Assembly (NCBI RefSeq): GCF_000745345.1
Contig: NZ_JQNR01000004.1
Location: forward strand, 992,001 to 1,056,000
Source of the DNA: Actinacidiphila yeochonensis CN732
GTDB lineage: Bacteria; Actinomycetota; Actinomycetes; Streptomycetales; Streptomycetaceae
Direction of reading: 5' to 3'
Length of the DNA stretch: 64,000 nucleotides
Positions 17,637 to 26,389 of the stretch are shown here, piece after piece. Position 1 is the first letter of the stretch; the number at the start of each line of letters is the position of its first letter. Made by a program: the position numbers and the translations under genes. The notes beneath the pieces are model-generated. The model worked only from the letters and a program-made list of their open reading frames with translations, did not search any database and was not told where the DNA came from.

Positions 17637-18344
17637 ATGGTCATGAACGCAGGTTCCCTCCCCCCGGGCACGGCGGCCGCGGTCGCCGCGCTCCGCGAGG
17701 AGGTGAGCGCCCTGCACCAGGAACTGGTCCGCTACAACCTGGTCGTGTGGACCGGCGGCAACGTCTCCGGGCGGGTCCCCGGGCACGACCTGTTCGTCAT
17801 CAAGCCCAGCGGCGTGCCGTACGACCGGCTGACCGCCGCGTCGATGATCGTCTGCGACCTGGACGGCGAGGTGGTCGACGGCGACCTGTCGCCGTCCTCC
17901 GACACCGCCGCCCACGCCTACGTCTACCGGCACATGCCCGAGGTCGGCGGTGTCGTCCACACCCACTCCACCTACGCCTGCGCCTGGGCGGCCCGCGGTG
18001 AGCCGGTGCCGTGCGTACTGACCGCCATGGCCGACGAGTTCGGCGCCGAGATACCCGTCGGACCGTTCGCGGTGATCGGCGACGACTCGATCGGCCGGGG
18101 CATCGTGGAGACCCTCGCCGGGCACCGCTCGCCGGCCGTGCTCATGCAGAACCACGGCCCGTTCACCATCGGCGAGGACCCGCGCGCCGCCGTGAAGGCC
18201 GCGGTGATGTGCGAGGACGTCGCCCGCAGCGTGCACATCTCCCGCCAGCTCGGCCGACCGCTGCCGATCGACCCCGACGCGGTCGACCGGCTGCACGACC
18301 GCTACCGGAACGTCTACGGCCAGCCCGGGCCGTCCGCCCAGTGA
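17637..18344 (+). CDS. araD: L-ribulose-5-phosphate 4-epimerase
   Basis: AraD converts L-ribulose 5-phosphate to D-xylulose 5-phosphate, feeding the pentose phosphate pathway. The 235-residue protein is a class II aldolase/epimerase. Phosphate-binding [11 protein letters not shown] and the zinc ligands in [12 protein letters not shown] (two His) and MQNHGPF (third His) are present. The ATG at 17637 follows GAGG; an in-frame ATG six bases later is an alternative. It is 13 bp ahead of araA, in one transcript. Twin operators lie directly upstream. Confidence 0.92.
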   Translation: MVMNAGSLPPGTAAAVAALREEVSALHQELVRYNLVVWTGGNVSGRVPGHDLFVIKPSGVPYDRLTAASMIVCDLDGEVVDGDLSPSSDTAAHAYVYRHMPEVGGVVHTHSTYACAWAARGEPVPCVLTAMADEFGAEIPVGPFAVIGDDSIGRGIVETLAGHRSPAVLMQNHGPFTIGEDPRAAVKAAVMCEDVARSVHISRQLGRPLPIDPDAVDRLHDRYRNVYGQPGPSAQ

Positions 18345-18357
18345 GGAGCCTGCCAGC

Positions 18358-19863
18358 ATGACACCGCCCGCCGCACCCGAGGTCTGGTTCCTCACCGGCA
18401 GCCAGGGACTCTACGGAGCGGACACCCTCCGCCAGGTCGCCGAGCAGTCCCGCGCCATCAGCGACCAGCTCGCCGCCGCCCCGGACGCCCCGGCCCGGGT
18501 CGTGTGGAAACCCGTGCTCACCGACTCGTCGTCCATCCTCGCCCTCGTCCTCGCGGCCAACGCCGACCCGGCCTGCGTCGGGCTGATCGCGTGGATGCAC
18601 ACCTTCTCCCCGGCCAAGATGTGGATCGCCGGCCTCGACGCGCTCCGCAAGCCGCTGCTGCACCTGCACACGCAGGCCAACACCGCGCTGCCCTGGGCCA
18701 CCATCGACATGGACTTCATGAACCTCAACCAGGCCGCCCACGGCGACCGGGAGTTCGGGTACATCCAGTCCAGGACCGGCGTCGCCCGCAAGACCGTCGC
18801 CGGCCACGTCTCGGACCCCCGGACGGCGCCCCGCATCCACGGCTGGATGCGCGCCGCCCTCGGCCACGACGCGCTGCGCCGGCTGCGGCTGGCCCGCTTC
18901 GGCGACAACATGCGCGACGTCGCCGTCACCGAGGGCGACAAGGTCGAGGCGCAACTGCGGTTCGGGGTGTCCGTCAACACCTACGGGGTCAACGACCTGG
19001 TGGCCGTGGTGGACGCCGTCGAGGACGCGGCCGTGGGCGCCCTCGTCAAGGAGTACGCCGACGCCTACCGGCTGGCCCCCGAACTGCTCCACGACGGCGG
19101 CCGGCACGAGGCCCTGCGCTACGCCGCCCGGATCGAACTGGGCCTGCGGGCCTTCCTCGACGACGGCGGCTTCGGCGCCTTCACCACCAACTTCGAGGAC
19201 CTCGGCGGCCTTCGGCAGCTCCCCGGCATCGCCGTGCAGCGGCTGATGGCCGACGGCTACGGCTTCGGCGGCGAGGGCGACTGGAAGACCTCCGCGCTGC
19301 TGGCCGCCCTCAAGGCGGCCGGCGCGGGCGCGCCTGGCGGCACCTCCTTCATGGAGGACTACACCTACCACCTGGTGCCCGGCGAGGAGCTCATCCTCGG
19401 CGCGCACATGCTGGAGGTGTGCCCCAGCATCGCGGCGGACCGGCCCAGGTGCGAGATCCACCCGCTGGGCATCGGCGGGCGCGAGGACCCGGTCCGGCTG
19501 GTCTTCGACGCCGCGCCCGGCCCGGCCGTCGTGGTCGGCCTCGCCGACATCGGCGACCGGTTCCGGCTGGTCGCCAACAGGATCGACGTCGTCCCGCCGC
19601 TGGAGGAGCTGCCCAGCCTCCCCGTCGCCCGCGCCGTCTGGCGGCCCAGCCCCGACCTCGGCACCTCGACGGAGGCGTGGCTGACCGCGGGCGGCCCGCA
19701 CCACACGGTGCTCACCTCGGCGGTGGGCCCGGAGGTGCTCGGCGACTTCGCCGACATGCTCCGCACGGAGCTGCTGCTCATCGACGAGACCACCGACATA
19801 CGGCAGTTCGCGAAGGAGATCCGCTGGAACCAGGCGTACTACCGGCTCGCCGGCGGCCTCTGA
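18358..19863 (+). CDS. araA: L-arabinose isomerase
   Basis: AraA isomerises L-arabinose to L-ribulose, using Mn2+. The 501 residues match the family length (~500). It begins [12 protein letters not shown] and has the conserved TNFEDLGGL and [11 protein letters not shown] segments and the [13 protein letters not shown] metal-site segment, all typical of bacterial AraA. The ATG at 18358 has a GAGGAG site. It is the last gene of the catabolic operon; a strong hairpin follows within 25 bp. With araB and araD it completes the canonical isomerase-kinase-epimerase route. Confidence 0.95.
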   Translation: MTPPAAPEVWFLTGSQGLYGADTLRQVAEQSRAISDQLAAAPDAPARVVWKPVLTDSSSILALVLAANADPACVGLIAWMHTFSPAKMWIAGLDALRKPLLHLHTQANTALPWATIDMDFMNLNQAAHGDREFGYIQSRTGVARKTVAGHVSDPRTAPRIHGWMRAALGHDALRRLRLARFGDNMRDVAVTEGDKVEAQLRFGVSVNTYGVNDLVAVVDAVEDAAVGALVKEYADAYRLAPELLHDGGRHEALRYAARIELGLRAFLDDGGFGAFTTNFEDLGGLRQLPGIAVQRLMADGYGFGGEGDWKTSALLAALKAAGAGAPGGTSFMEDYTYHLVPGEELILGAHMLEVCPSIAADRPRCEIHPLGIGGREDPVRLVFDAAPGPAVVVGLADIGDRFRLVANRIDVVPPLEELPSLPVARAVWRPSPDLGTSTEAWLTAGGPHHTVLTSAVGPEVLGDFADMLRTELLLIDETTDIRQFAKEIRWNQAYYRLAGGL

Positions 19864-19884
19864 GCCGACGGCCCCGCGCCCGGG

Positions 19885-19925
19885 GTCCCGGGCCCGCCGG
19901 GGCCCTGGCCCCCGGGCTCCGGGAC
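19885..19925 (+). terminator. Stem-loop after araA
   Basis: GTCCCGG (19885-19891) pairs with CCGGGAC (19919-19925), and further GC pairs (19892-19896 with 19913-19917) continue inside. It starts 22 bp after the araA stop and is probably the terminator of the araBDA transcript. Confidence 0.6.
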
Positions 19926-20261
19926 CGGCTCCGGCCCGGGCCGTGCGGCGCGTGGGCACGGCCGGCCGCTGGGCCGGCGCGGCGGGCCGGACCGGGCCGG
20001 CAGCGGTGCTTCCGCCCGGTCTCGACCCGGGCCGGGCGCCGCTTTCGGCGCGAACAGCCCCTGTGCGGTGCGGGCGTCCGGCGATCGACGGCATTGATGA
20101 GCCGTCAGATTCAGGGCGACATTCGCATGCTCTGACGCGTCGTCATATACAGCCATTTCCACCCGAACGCGCCTACCGGAGAGGTGATTTGGGCGGACCG
20201 GCGACGGTTCGGGTGTAGTGGAGGCGCCATCGCGGACGGCTCTTTTCTTCGCCCCGACGCC

Positions 20262-20289
20262 TTGACGCCATGCCGGTGAACGCTAACAC
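20262..20289 (+). promoter_or_regulatory. Promoter with embedded LacI-type operator upstream of the sugar importer
   Basis: TTGACG (20262-20267), a 16-bp spacer and TAACAC (20284-20289) form a promoter; the operator GGTGAACGCTAACA occupies 20275-20288. Sequence and layout copy the regulator's own promoter at 14677-14705, so the importer should be under the same repressor. Confidence 0.7.
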
Positions 20290-20530
20290 TCTCTGCCATG
20301 CGAAGGAGCGCCGACGCGGCAGCGGTGCCGTCGCCGCGTTCAGGCGTGTCAGGTCCATGACATAAGTGGCGCGGTGTCCCGGTTCCGGTCCCGTCGGCGC
20401 GGCGGTGCGGGTGTCCGGCCGTCCGGATCGGCCGCCGGCCGGGAAGGGCGGGCGCCAACGGCGCTCGCGTGCCGGCGTCCCCTCGCGGGTGCCGCAGGTG
20501 GGCGCTTGCGCGGCAGTCCTTCCGTCTTGA

Positions 20531-20544
20531 TGTGAGCGCTAACA
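20531..20544 (+). promoter_or_regulatory. LacI-type operator close to the importer start
   Basis: TGTGAGCGCTAACA, a near-palindrome of the same family, ends 33 bp before the start codon. Its centre is 256 bp from the upstream operator, a distance compatible with a repression loop. No good -35 fits a promoter at this second site. Confidence 0.65.
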
Positions 20545-20577
20545 GGCCGCGAGGCCCTTCTGAAGAGGATGTCGATC

Positions 20578-21795
20578 ATGCGTGGTGTTCGGTCCAGCGG
20601 TTGGTCCGGCGGACGGTCGGGATCGGGTCAGGGCGCGGGCCGGCGGGTGCGGCCGGTGCGGTGGGGCGTCGCCGGGGTGGCGGTGGTGGCGGTCTTGGCG
20701 GCCGGCGCGTGCAGCAAGAGCGGCGCCGGCGGCGGGTCCACGTCCTCGGGCTCCGGGGCGGGCTCCGGCTCCCGTTCGAGCGCGTCCGCGCCGGCGGTGA
20801 CGATCAAGGGCGACATCACCTTCAACGACGCGAACCTGGCCAAGCTCGACGCCGCCCTCAAGGCGGCCCTGGCGGGCAAGGACCTGTCCAAGCAGGATCT
20901 CGCGATGGTGGTGAACGTCGCGACCGACTACTGGAACGCGGGCAAGACCGGCTTCGACAAGGGGGTGTCCGACCTCGGCGTGAAGGGCACCTACCAGGCG
21001 CCGGCGAACGGGCGGCTGGACCAGCAGCTGTCCATCATCCAGACGCTCCGCGGCCAGGGGATCACCGGCATGAGCGTGTCGGCCATCGACCCGACGGCGA
21101 TCAAGGCGCCCATCTCGTCCGCGAACAAGGCGGGCATCCCGGTGCTGGCCATCGACTCCCCGCTGCCCAAGGAGGACGGCGCGGCGCTGTACCTGGGGAC
21201 GCCGAACTACGAGGCCGGGCAGAAGGCCGGTGAGGCGATGAAGGAGGCGCTCGGCGGCAAGGGCCAGGTGGCCGTACTCGTCGGGTCGTTGACCACCTCC
21301 AACGCGGTGGAGCGGATCTCCGGGTTCGAGGACGCGTTGAAGGGCTCGGGGGTGAAGGTGGTGCAGAAGCTGAGCGACGCGATGGACGCGTCGAAGGCGC
21401 TGTCCAACGCGCAGACCGTGATCCAGACGAACCCGAACGTCAACGGCCTGTACGGGGTGTACTCGTACGACGGACCGTCGGCCGGCCAGGCGGTGCAGTC
21501 GGCCGGCAAGGCCGGCAAGGTGAAGATCATCTCCGACGACAGCGACCCGCAGACGCTGAAGTTCGTCCAGTCCGGGGTGATCCAGGCCACCGTGCTGCAG
21601 CAGCCCTACCAGCAGGGGTACACCGGGGCGTACCTGCTGGCCGCGCTGAAGGTGCTGGGCAAGGACGCCACGATGAGGATCGTCCAGCCCTACCTGGAGT
21701 CCGACGGGACGACGCTCAGCTCCGGGGTGGGGCTGGTCACGCAGGGCAACCTCGCGGACTACCAGGCCAAGCTCACCCAACTGGGCATCGGATGA
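20578..21795 (+). CDS. Sugar ABC transporter substrate-binding lipoprotein (probable arabinose)
   Basis: This is a periplasmic-binding-protein-like sugar receptor (Peripl_BP_4/RbsB class), 405 residues from the ATG at 20578 (AGAGGA ribosome site). The N-terminus has Arg residues, a hydrophobic helix and the lipobox AAGACS near residue 45, then a Gly/Ser-rich linker before the binding domain. Typical elements are GQGITGMSVSAIDP and VNGLYGVYSYDGPSAGQAV. Operators shared with the ara genes and the adjacent ABC subunits suggest L-arabinose or a related pentose as ligand. It overlaps the ATPase gene by four bases (ATGA). Confidence 0.9.
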   Translation: MRGVRSSGWSGGRSGSGQGAGRRVRPVRWGVAGVAVVAVLAAGACSKSGAGGGSTSSGSGAGSGSRSSASAPAVTIKGDITFNDANLAKLDAALKAALAGKDLSKQDLAMVVNVATDYWNAGKTGFDKGVSDLGVKGTYQAPANGRLDQQLSIIQTLRGQGITGMSVSAIDPTAIKAPISSANKAGIPVLAIDSPLPKEDGAALYLGTPNYEAGQKAGEAMKEALGGKGQVAVLVGSLTTSNAVERISGFEDALKGSGVKVVQKLSDAMDASKALSNAQTVIQTNPNVNGLYGVYSYDGPSAGQAVQSAGKAGKVKIISDDSDPQTLKFVQSGVIQATVLQQPYQQGYTGAYLLAALKVLGKDATMRIVQPYLESDGTTLSSGVGLVTQGNLADYQAKLTQLGIG

Positions 21796-23348
21796 CGGCC
21801 GTCGGGAGCGAGATCGCCGCGTCGCTGCGCGGGGTCACCAAGTCCTACGGCCCCGTGAAGGTGCTGGACATCCCGCGCCTGGACCTGACACGTGGCCAGA
21901 TCGTCGCGGTGGTCGGTGAGAACGGGGCCGGAAAGTCCACGCTGATGGGCGTGCTGTCGGGGACGGTCACCCCCACCACCGGCGCCGTCGAGGTCGCCGG
22001 GCGGGCGCTGACCCCCGGCCGGCCCGACCACGCGCGGGAGCTCGGGGTGGCGCTGGTCGCCCAGGAGTTCCCGCTGGTGGGGAAGGTGAGCGTGGCGGAG
22101 AACCTGCTGCTGGGCCGGCGCCCGGCACGGGCCGCGGGCGGACCGGTCGGCCGGTTCGTCGTCGACCGCTCCGCCACCCGGGCCGAGGCACGGGCGCTGC
22201 TGGCCGAGGTCGGCATCGGACAGGTGGACGTCGACCGGCCGGTGGAGCGCTTCCCGGTGCCGGTCCGGCAGATGATCGAGATCGCCAAGGCGTGGGGCCA
22301 CCACCCGGTGGTGCTCATCCTGGACGAGCCGACCTCCTCGCTCGGCCCGGTCGAGGCCGGCCGGGTGCTGGAGCTCGCCCGGCGGCACGCCGCCGCCGGG
22401 GGAGCGGTGCTCTTCATCGGGCACCGCCTGGACGAGGTGCGGGCGGTCGCCGACCGGGTCGTCGTCCTGCGCGGCGGCAGGCTCGTGGCCGACCTCGCTC
22501 CGGAGGAGGCATCCGAGGAGCGGATGATCCGCGAGATGGTCGGCAGCGAGCTGGCCCGTGCCGACCTCGCCCCGCCCTCCTCCGTCGAGCGGGCCACCAC
22601 CCTGTCCGTGCGCGGCCTGACGGCCGACGGCCTGGGGCCGGTGGACCTCGACGTCAGGGCGGGCGAGATCGTCGGCGTGGCCGGGCTGATGGGCTCCGGC
22701 CGAAGCCGGCTGCTGCACACCGTGATGGGCGCCCAGCCGCGGACCGGCGGCGAGGTCCTCTTCGACGGGGCGGCGTTCCACCCGCGCCATCCGGCCGACG
22801 CGGTCCGGGCCGGCATCGGCCTGGTGCCCGAGGACCGCAAGGCGCAGTCGCTGCTGCCGTCGCACTCCGTGCGGTGGAACGTCACACTGGCGACCCTGCG
22901 CCGGATCAGCCGGCGCGGCGTGCTCCGGCCGCGCGCGGACAGGGAGCACGCGGCGCGGATCGTCAAGGACCTCGGCGTTCGGCTGCGCAGCCAGGAGCAG
23001 CCGATCGCGGACCTGTCCGGCGGCAACCAGCAGAAGGCGGTCTTCGGCCGCTGGCTGGCCGCGGAGCCCAGGCTGCTGCTCCTGGACGAGCCCACCCGCG
23101 GGGTGGACGTCGGAGCCAAGGCGGAGATCTACGCGCTGATCGACGCCGCCGCGCAGGACGGCCTGGCGGTCCTGGTGGCCTCCTCCGAACTGGAGGAGCT
23201 GCTGTGGATCTGCCACCGGATCGTGGTCATGTCGCACGGCGAGATCGTCGCGGACCTGCCGCGGGAGCGGTTCGGCAAGGAAGTGATCATGACGGCGGCG
23301 GCCGGCACGCGGACCGGTGCGGCCAGGCAGGGGAAGGCGAGCGCATGA
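21792..23348 (+). CDS. Sugar ABC transporter ATPase, double-domain (RbsA/AraG type)
   Basis: This 518-residue ATPase has two ABC domains in tandem. Domain 1 has Walker A GENGAGKST, a degenerate signature (PVPVRQMIEIAKAW) and Walker B VVLILDEPTSSLG. Domain 2 has the usual degenerate Walker A (GLMGSGRSRL), the signature LSGGNQQKAVFGRWLA and Walker B LLLLDEPTRGVD. This asymmetric pattern is normal for the pentose/galactose importer class (AraG, RbsA, XylG). It overlaps the genes on both sides by ATGA, so the three subunits are translationally coupled. Confidence 0.93.
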   Translation: MTAVGSEIAASLRGVTKSYGPVKVLDIPRLDLTRGQIVAVVGENGAGKSTLMGVLSGTVTPTTGAVEVAGRALTPGRPDHARELGVALVAQEFPLVGKVSVAENLLLGRRPARAAGGPVGRFVVDRSATRAEARALLAEVGIGQVDVDRPVERFPVPVRQMIEIAKAWGHHPVVLILDEPTSSLGPVEAGRVLELARRHAAAGGAVLFIGHRLDEVRAVADRVVVLRGGRLVADLAPEEASEERMIREMVGSELARADLAPPSSVERATTLSVRGLTADGLGPVDLDVRAGEIVGVAGLMGSGRSRLLHTVMGAQPRTGGEVLFDGAAFHPRHPADAVRAGIGLVPEDRKAQSLLPSHSVRWNVTLATLRRISRRGVLRPRADREHAARIVKDLGVRLRSQEQPIADLSGGNQQKAVFGRWLAAEPRLLLLDEPTRGVDVGAKAEIYALIDAAAQDGLAVLVASSELEELLWICHRIVVMSHGEIVADLPRERFGKEVIMTAAAGTRTGAARQGKASA

Positions 23349-24361
23349 AGACCAGTACGGCCGCGGTGCCGGCCGAGGCGGTGGCCGGCGGCGGCGGACG
23401 CGGGCCGCTCGCCCGCCGGCTGCTGGAGACGCCCGAGGTGGGGGTGGTCGCCGCCTGCGTGATCGTGTTCGTCGCGCTGGCACTGGACAAGTCCTCGTTC
23501 GCCGGCGCCGTCAACCTCCAGGGCATGGGCTTCGACCTGGCCCAGTACGGGCTGATCGCGATCGGCGAGTCGCTGGTGATCCTCACCGGCGGCATCGACC
23601 TGTCGGTCGGCGCGCTGCTGGGCACCAGCGTCATCCTGATGTCCTGGTTCAACGTCCGGGCCGGGCTGCCCCCGGTCGTCGCGATCCTGCTGACGCTGCT
23701 GATCGCCGGCGCCGTCGGGCTGGTGCACGGACTGGCGGTCACCCGGCTGAAGATGGCCCCCTTCGTGGTGACCCTGGTGACGTACACCGTCGCCCAGGGC
23801 GTCACGCTCGCCATCACCTCCGGCACCTCGATCACCGGCATCGGCGGCACGTTCAGCGACCTGGGGCAGACCTACGTCGCCCAGGTGCCGCTGCCGCTCA
23901 TCCTGTTCGTCGTCGTCGCGGTCGTCGCCTGGTTCTTCCTGGAGCGCACCTACGCCGGCCGGCAGGTGTACGCCGTCGGCGGCAACCCCGAGGCGGCGCG
24001 GCTGGCCGGAATCCGCGGCGACCGGCGGGTGGTGTCCATGTACGTCACCAGCTCCCTGCTGTCGGCGTTCGCCGGAATCCTGGTGCTCGGCCGGATGGGG
24101 GTCGGCTCCGCGAGCGGGGTGGGCGTCGGCTGGGAGCTCTCGGCCATCGCCGCCGCGGTGATCGGAGGCGTCAGCCTGGTCGGCGGGCAGGGCCGCATCC
24201 TGGGCATCGTCGCCGGCACGATCCTGCTCGAACTCATCAACAACGGTCTGACGACTCTTCAGATCAACCCCAACTACACCGACATCGTGCTCGGTTGCGT
24301 GCTCGGCCTGGCCATCACCGCCGACCGGCTGCGAGCCAGAAGCATCGCCCGGCGCGGCTGA
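23345..24361 (+). CDS. Sugar ABC transporter permease (RbsC/AraH type)
   Basis: This 338-residue membrane protein has about nine or ten hydrophobic segments and the family hallmarks ESLVILTGGIDLSVGALLG and GRQVYAVGGNPEAARLAGI. It forms the channel of the importer. The ATG at 23345 overlaps the ATPase stop. It is the third and last gene of the importer operon; GH54 starts 235 bp further on in the same direction, possibly on the same transcript or from its own promoter. Confidence 0.93.
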   Translation: MKTSTAAVPAEAVAGGGGRGPLARRLLETPEVGVVAACVIVFVALALDKSSFAGAVNLQGMGFDLAQYGLIAIGESLVILTGGIDLSVGALLGTSVILMSWFNVRAGLPPVVAILLTLLIAGAVGLVHGLAVTRLKMAPFVVTLVTYTVAQGVTLAITSGTSITGIGGTFSDLGQTYVAQVPLPLILFVVVAVVAWFFLERTYAGRQVYAVGGNPEAARLAGIRGDRRVVSMYVTSSLLSAFAGILVLGRMGVGSASGVGVGWELSAIAAAVIGGVSLVGGQGRILGIVAGTILLELINNGLTTLQINPNYTDIVLGCVLGLAITADRLRARSIARRG

Positions 24362-24534
24362 CCCGCACGACCCGAACCGTCGTTTCCGGACGGGCCGCCA
24401 CCCCGACGGGAGCCCCCCGACCGTCCGAACGCGCCTGACCGCGCCGTCGCCTCCCGGCGGCGCGGGGCAGCCGTCGGCGTGCCCGCGACATGCCGCCCCT
24501 CCCTCCGTGCGCTCCGGCCGTCCTGACAGCGGCC

Positions 24535-24544
24535 GGAGCGCTCC
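24535..24544 (+). promoter_or_regulatory. Possible weak LacI-type operator upstream of GH54
   Basis: GGAGCGCTCC is a perfect 10-bp palindrome sharing the core GAGCGCTC with the sites between araB and araD, 52 bp before the GH54 start. The flanks depart from the consensus, so this is tentative. Confidence 0.3.
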
Positions 24545-24595
24545 CCCCACACGCCCGAGCACCTGCTCGGCATCCCCACACACAGAGGAGGACCC

Positions 24596-26161
24596 GTGTC
24601 CGCACCCGCACCGTCCCGACTGCTGCGCCGGCTCAGAAAGTGGGCGCTGTCCGCCGCCGCCGCCGGGACACTCGTCGCCGGCGTCCTGGTCGGCGGCACC
24701 CAGGCGTCGCAGGCGGCCGGCTCGCTGCCCTGCGACCTGTACGCCTCCGGCGGTACCCCCTGCGTGGCCGCGCACAGCACCACGCGCGCGCTGTACTCGG
24801 CGTACAACGGCTCGCTCTACCAGGTCCGGCGCGCCTCGGACAACACCACCAAGGACATCGGGGTGCTGAGCGCCGGCGGCTACGCCAACGCCGCCGCGCA
24901 GGACTCCTTCTGCTCCGGCACGACCTGCGTCATCACCGTCATCTACGACCAGTCCGGCAAGGGCAACAACCTCACCCAGGCCCCCGCGGGCGGCGCGGCC
25001 GGCGGCCCGGACGCCCTCGCCAACGCCACGGCCGCCCCCACCACGGTCGCCGGCCACAAGGCGTACGGCGTGTTCGTGGCCCCCGGCACCGGCTACCGCG
25101 ACGACCGGACCTCGGGCATCGCGACCGGCGACGCCGCCGAGGGCATGTACGCGGTGCTGGACGGCACGCACTACAACGGCGGCTGCTGCTTCGACTACGG
25201 CAACGCCGAGACCAGCAACAACGACACCGGCAACGGCCACATGGAGGCGATCTACTTCGGCAACATCAAGGTCTGGGGCTACGGTTCCGGCAACGGGCCG
25301 TGGGTGATGGCCGACCTGGAGAACGGCCTGTTCTCCGGCGTCAACGCCGGCTACAACGCCAACGACCCGAGCGTCAGCAACCGCTACCAGACCGCGATGG
25401 TCAAGGGCCAGCCGAACCAGTGGGCGATCCGGGGCGGCAACGCCCAGTCCGGCGGCCTGTCGACGTACTACAGCGGCGCGCGGCCCAACGTCTCGGGGTA
25501 CAACCCGATGCACAAGGAGGGTGCGATCATCCTCGGCATCGGCGGTGACAACAGCAAGAGTTCGGCCGGCACCTTCTACGAGGGCGTGATGACCTCCGGC
25601 TACCCCTCGGACGCCACCGAGAACGCCGTCCAGGCCAACATCACCTCCGTCGGCTACGCCACCTCCTCCTCCACCGGCTCCGGAGCGCTGACGCCCGGCA
25701 CGAAGATCTCCCTGCGCGCCACCACCTCGTGCTGCACCACCGACTACGTCCGGCACGACGACGCCGACAGCAACGTCGTCATCTCCGCCGTCTCCTCGTC
25801 CAGTTCCGCCACCGACAAGGCCGACGCCAGCTGGATCGTCCGGGCGGGCCTGGCCAACAGCTCCTGCGTCTCCTTCGAGTCGGCCAACGACTCGGGCCAG
25901 TACCTGCGCCACTACAACTACGCGCTCCAACTCAACGCCGACGACGGTACGTCGCAGTTCGCGCAGGACGCCACGTTCTGCCCGCAGACCGGCCAGAACG
26001 GGCAGGGGTACTCGTTCCAGTCGGTCAACTACACCAACAAGTACCTGCGCCACTACAACTACTCCGTGTACATCGCCAGCGACGGCGGCTCCAACGCGTG
26101 GGACAGCGCCACGTCCTGGAGCGACGACACCAGCTGGGTGGTTGCCGCCTCCTGGGCCTGA
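24596..26161 (+). CDS. Secreted alpha-L-arabinofuranosidase, GH54 with arabinose-binding (CBM42) domain
   Basis: This is a secreted enzyme releasing L-arabinose from arabinan or arabinoxylan side chains. The start is GTG at 24596 with GGAGG just upstream. A Sec signal peptide (Arg-rich start, hydrophobic helix, cleavage near residue 42 after SQA) leads into the GH54 catalytic domain (~43-345), which begins LPCDLYASGGTPCVAAHSTT. It contains the unusual vicinal Cys pair (GGCCFDYGNAE), LENGLFSG and GIGGDNS; from memory of fungal AbfB the last two hold the catalytic Glu and Asp. Residues ~360-521 form an AbfB-type arabinose-binding domain with two similar QYLRHYNY/KYLRHYNY repeats. It supplies the sugar imported and catabolised by the genes before it. 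Confidence 0.93.
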   Translation: MSAPAPSRLLRRLRKWALSAAAAGTLVAGVLVGGTQASQAAGSLPCDLYASGGTPCVAAHSTTRALYSAYNGSLYQVRRASDNTTKDIGVLSAGGYANAAAQDSFCSGTTCVITVIYDQSGKGNNLTQAPAGGAAGGPDALANATAAPTTVAGHKAYGVFVAPGTGYRDDRTSGIATGDAAEGMYAVLDGTHYNGGCCFDYGNAETSNNDTGNGHMEAIYFGNIKVWGYGSGNGPWVMADLENGLFSGVNAGYNANDPSVSNRYQTAMVKGQPNQWAIRGGNAQSGGLSTYYSGARPNVSGYNPMHKEGAIILGIGGDNSKSSAGTFYEGVMTSGYPSDATENAVQANITSVGYATSSSTGSGALTPGTKISLRATTSCCTTDYVRHDDADSNVVISAVSSSSSATDKADASWIVRAGLANSSCVSFESANDSGQYLRHYNYALQLNADDGTSQFAQDATFCPQTGQNGQGYSFQSVNYTNKYLRHYNYSVYIASDGGSNAWDSATSWSDDTSWVVAASWA

Positions 26162-26192
26162 CCCCGGCCGCGCGACCCCTACCCGGAGCAAA

Positions 26193-26221
26193 GGGGTGCC
26201 GCCCTCCAGGGGCGGCACCCC
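26193..26221. terminator. Perfect 12-bp stem-loop between convergent genes
   Basis: GGGGTGCCGCCC (26193-26204) pairs exactly with 26210-26221 around a 5-nt loop, 32 bp after the GH54 stop and before the minus-strand M55 gene. It is a probable bidirectional terminator. Confidence 0.7.
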
Positions 26222-26284
26222 CCCGGCCCGCCCCGCCCGCCCCGCCCGCCCCGCCCGCCCGGCCCGCCCCGCCCGCCCCGGCCG
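26222..26284. repeat. CG-only short tandem repeat
   Basis: Several tandem copies of a nine-base unit close to CCCCGCCCG lie immediately after the terminator. The tract is non-coding, all C/G, and prone to slippage. Confidence 0.6.
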
Positions 26285-26389
26285 GTGCCGGGCCGACACG
26301 GCTCGGCAGGTCTCCACGCGGGCGGCGGGGAGAACGCCCGCAGGGGGCCGGGGCGACACCGGGCGAACCGCGTCGGCGGTCCGCCGGGG

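Larger units (their letters stand above)
19864..20577. other. 714-bp intergenic region between araA and the sugar importer
   Basis: No gene is supported. From left to right it holds a strong hairpin after araA, a GC-only stretch, and an unusually AT-rich patch around 20095-20160. A 9-bp inverted repeat (CACCCGAAC with GTTCGGGTG, ~20161-20216) follows, then a promoter with an embedded operator at 20262-20289 and a second operator at 20531-20544. The distance from promoter to first gene would give a ~280-nt leader. Confidence 0.5.

Noticed and set aside
26222-26284. Possible CRISPR or VNTR array
   Set aside because: Units are about 9 bp with no spacers and only C/G; not a CRISPR array.
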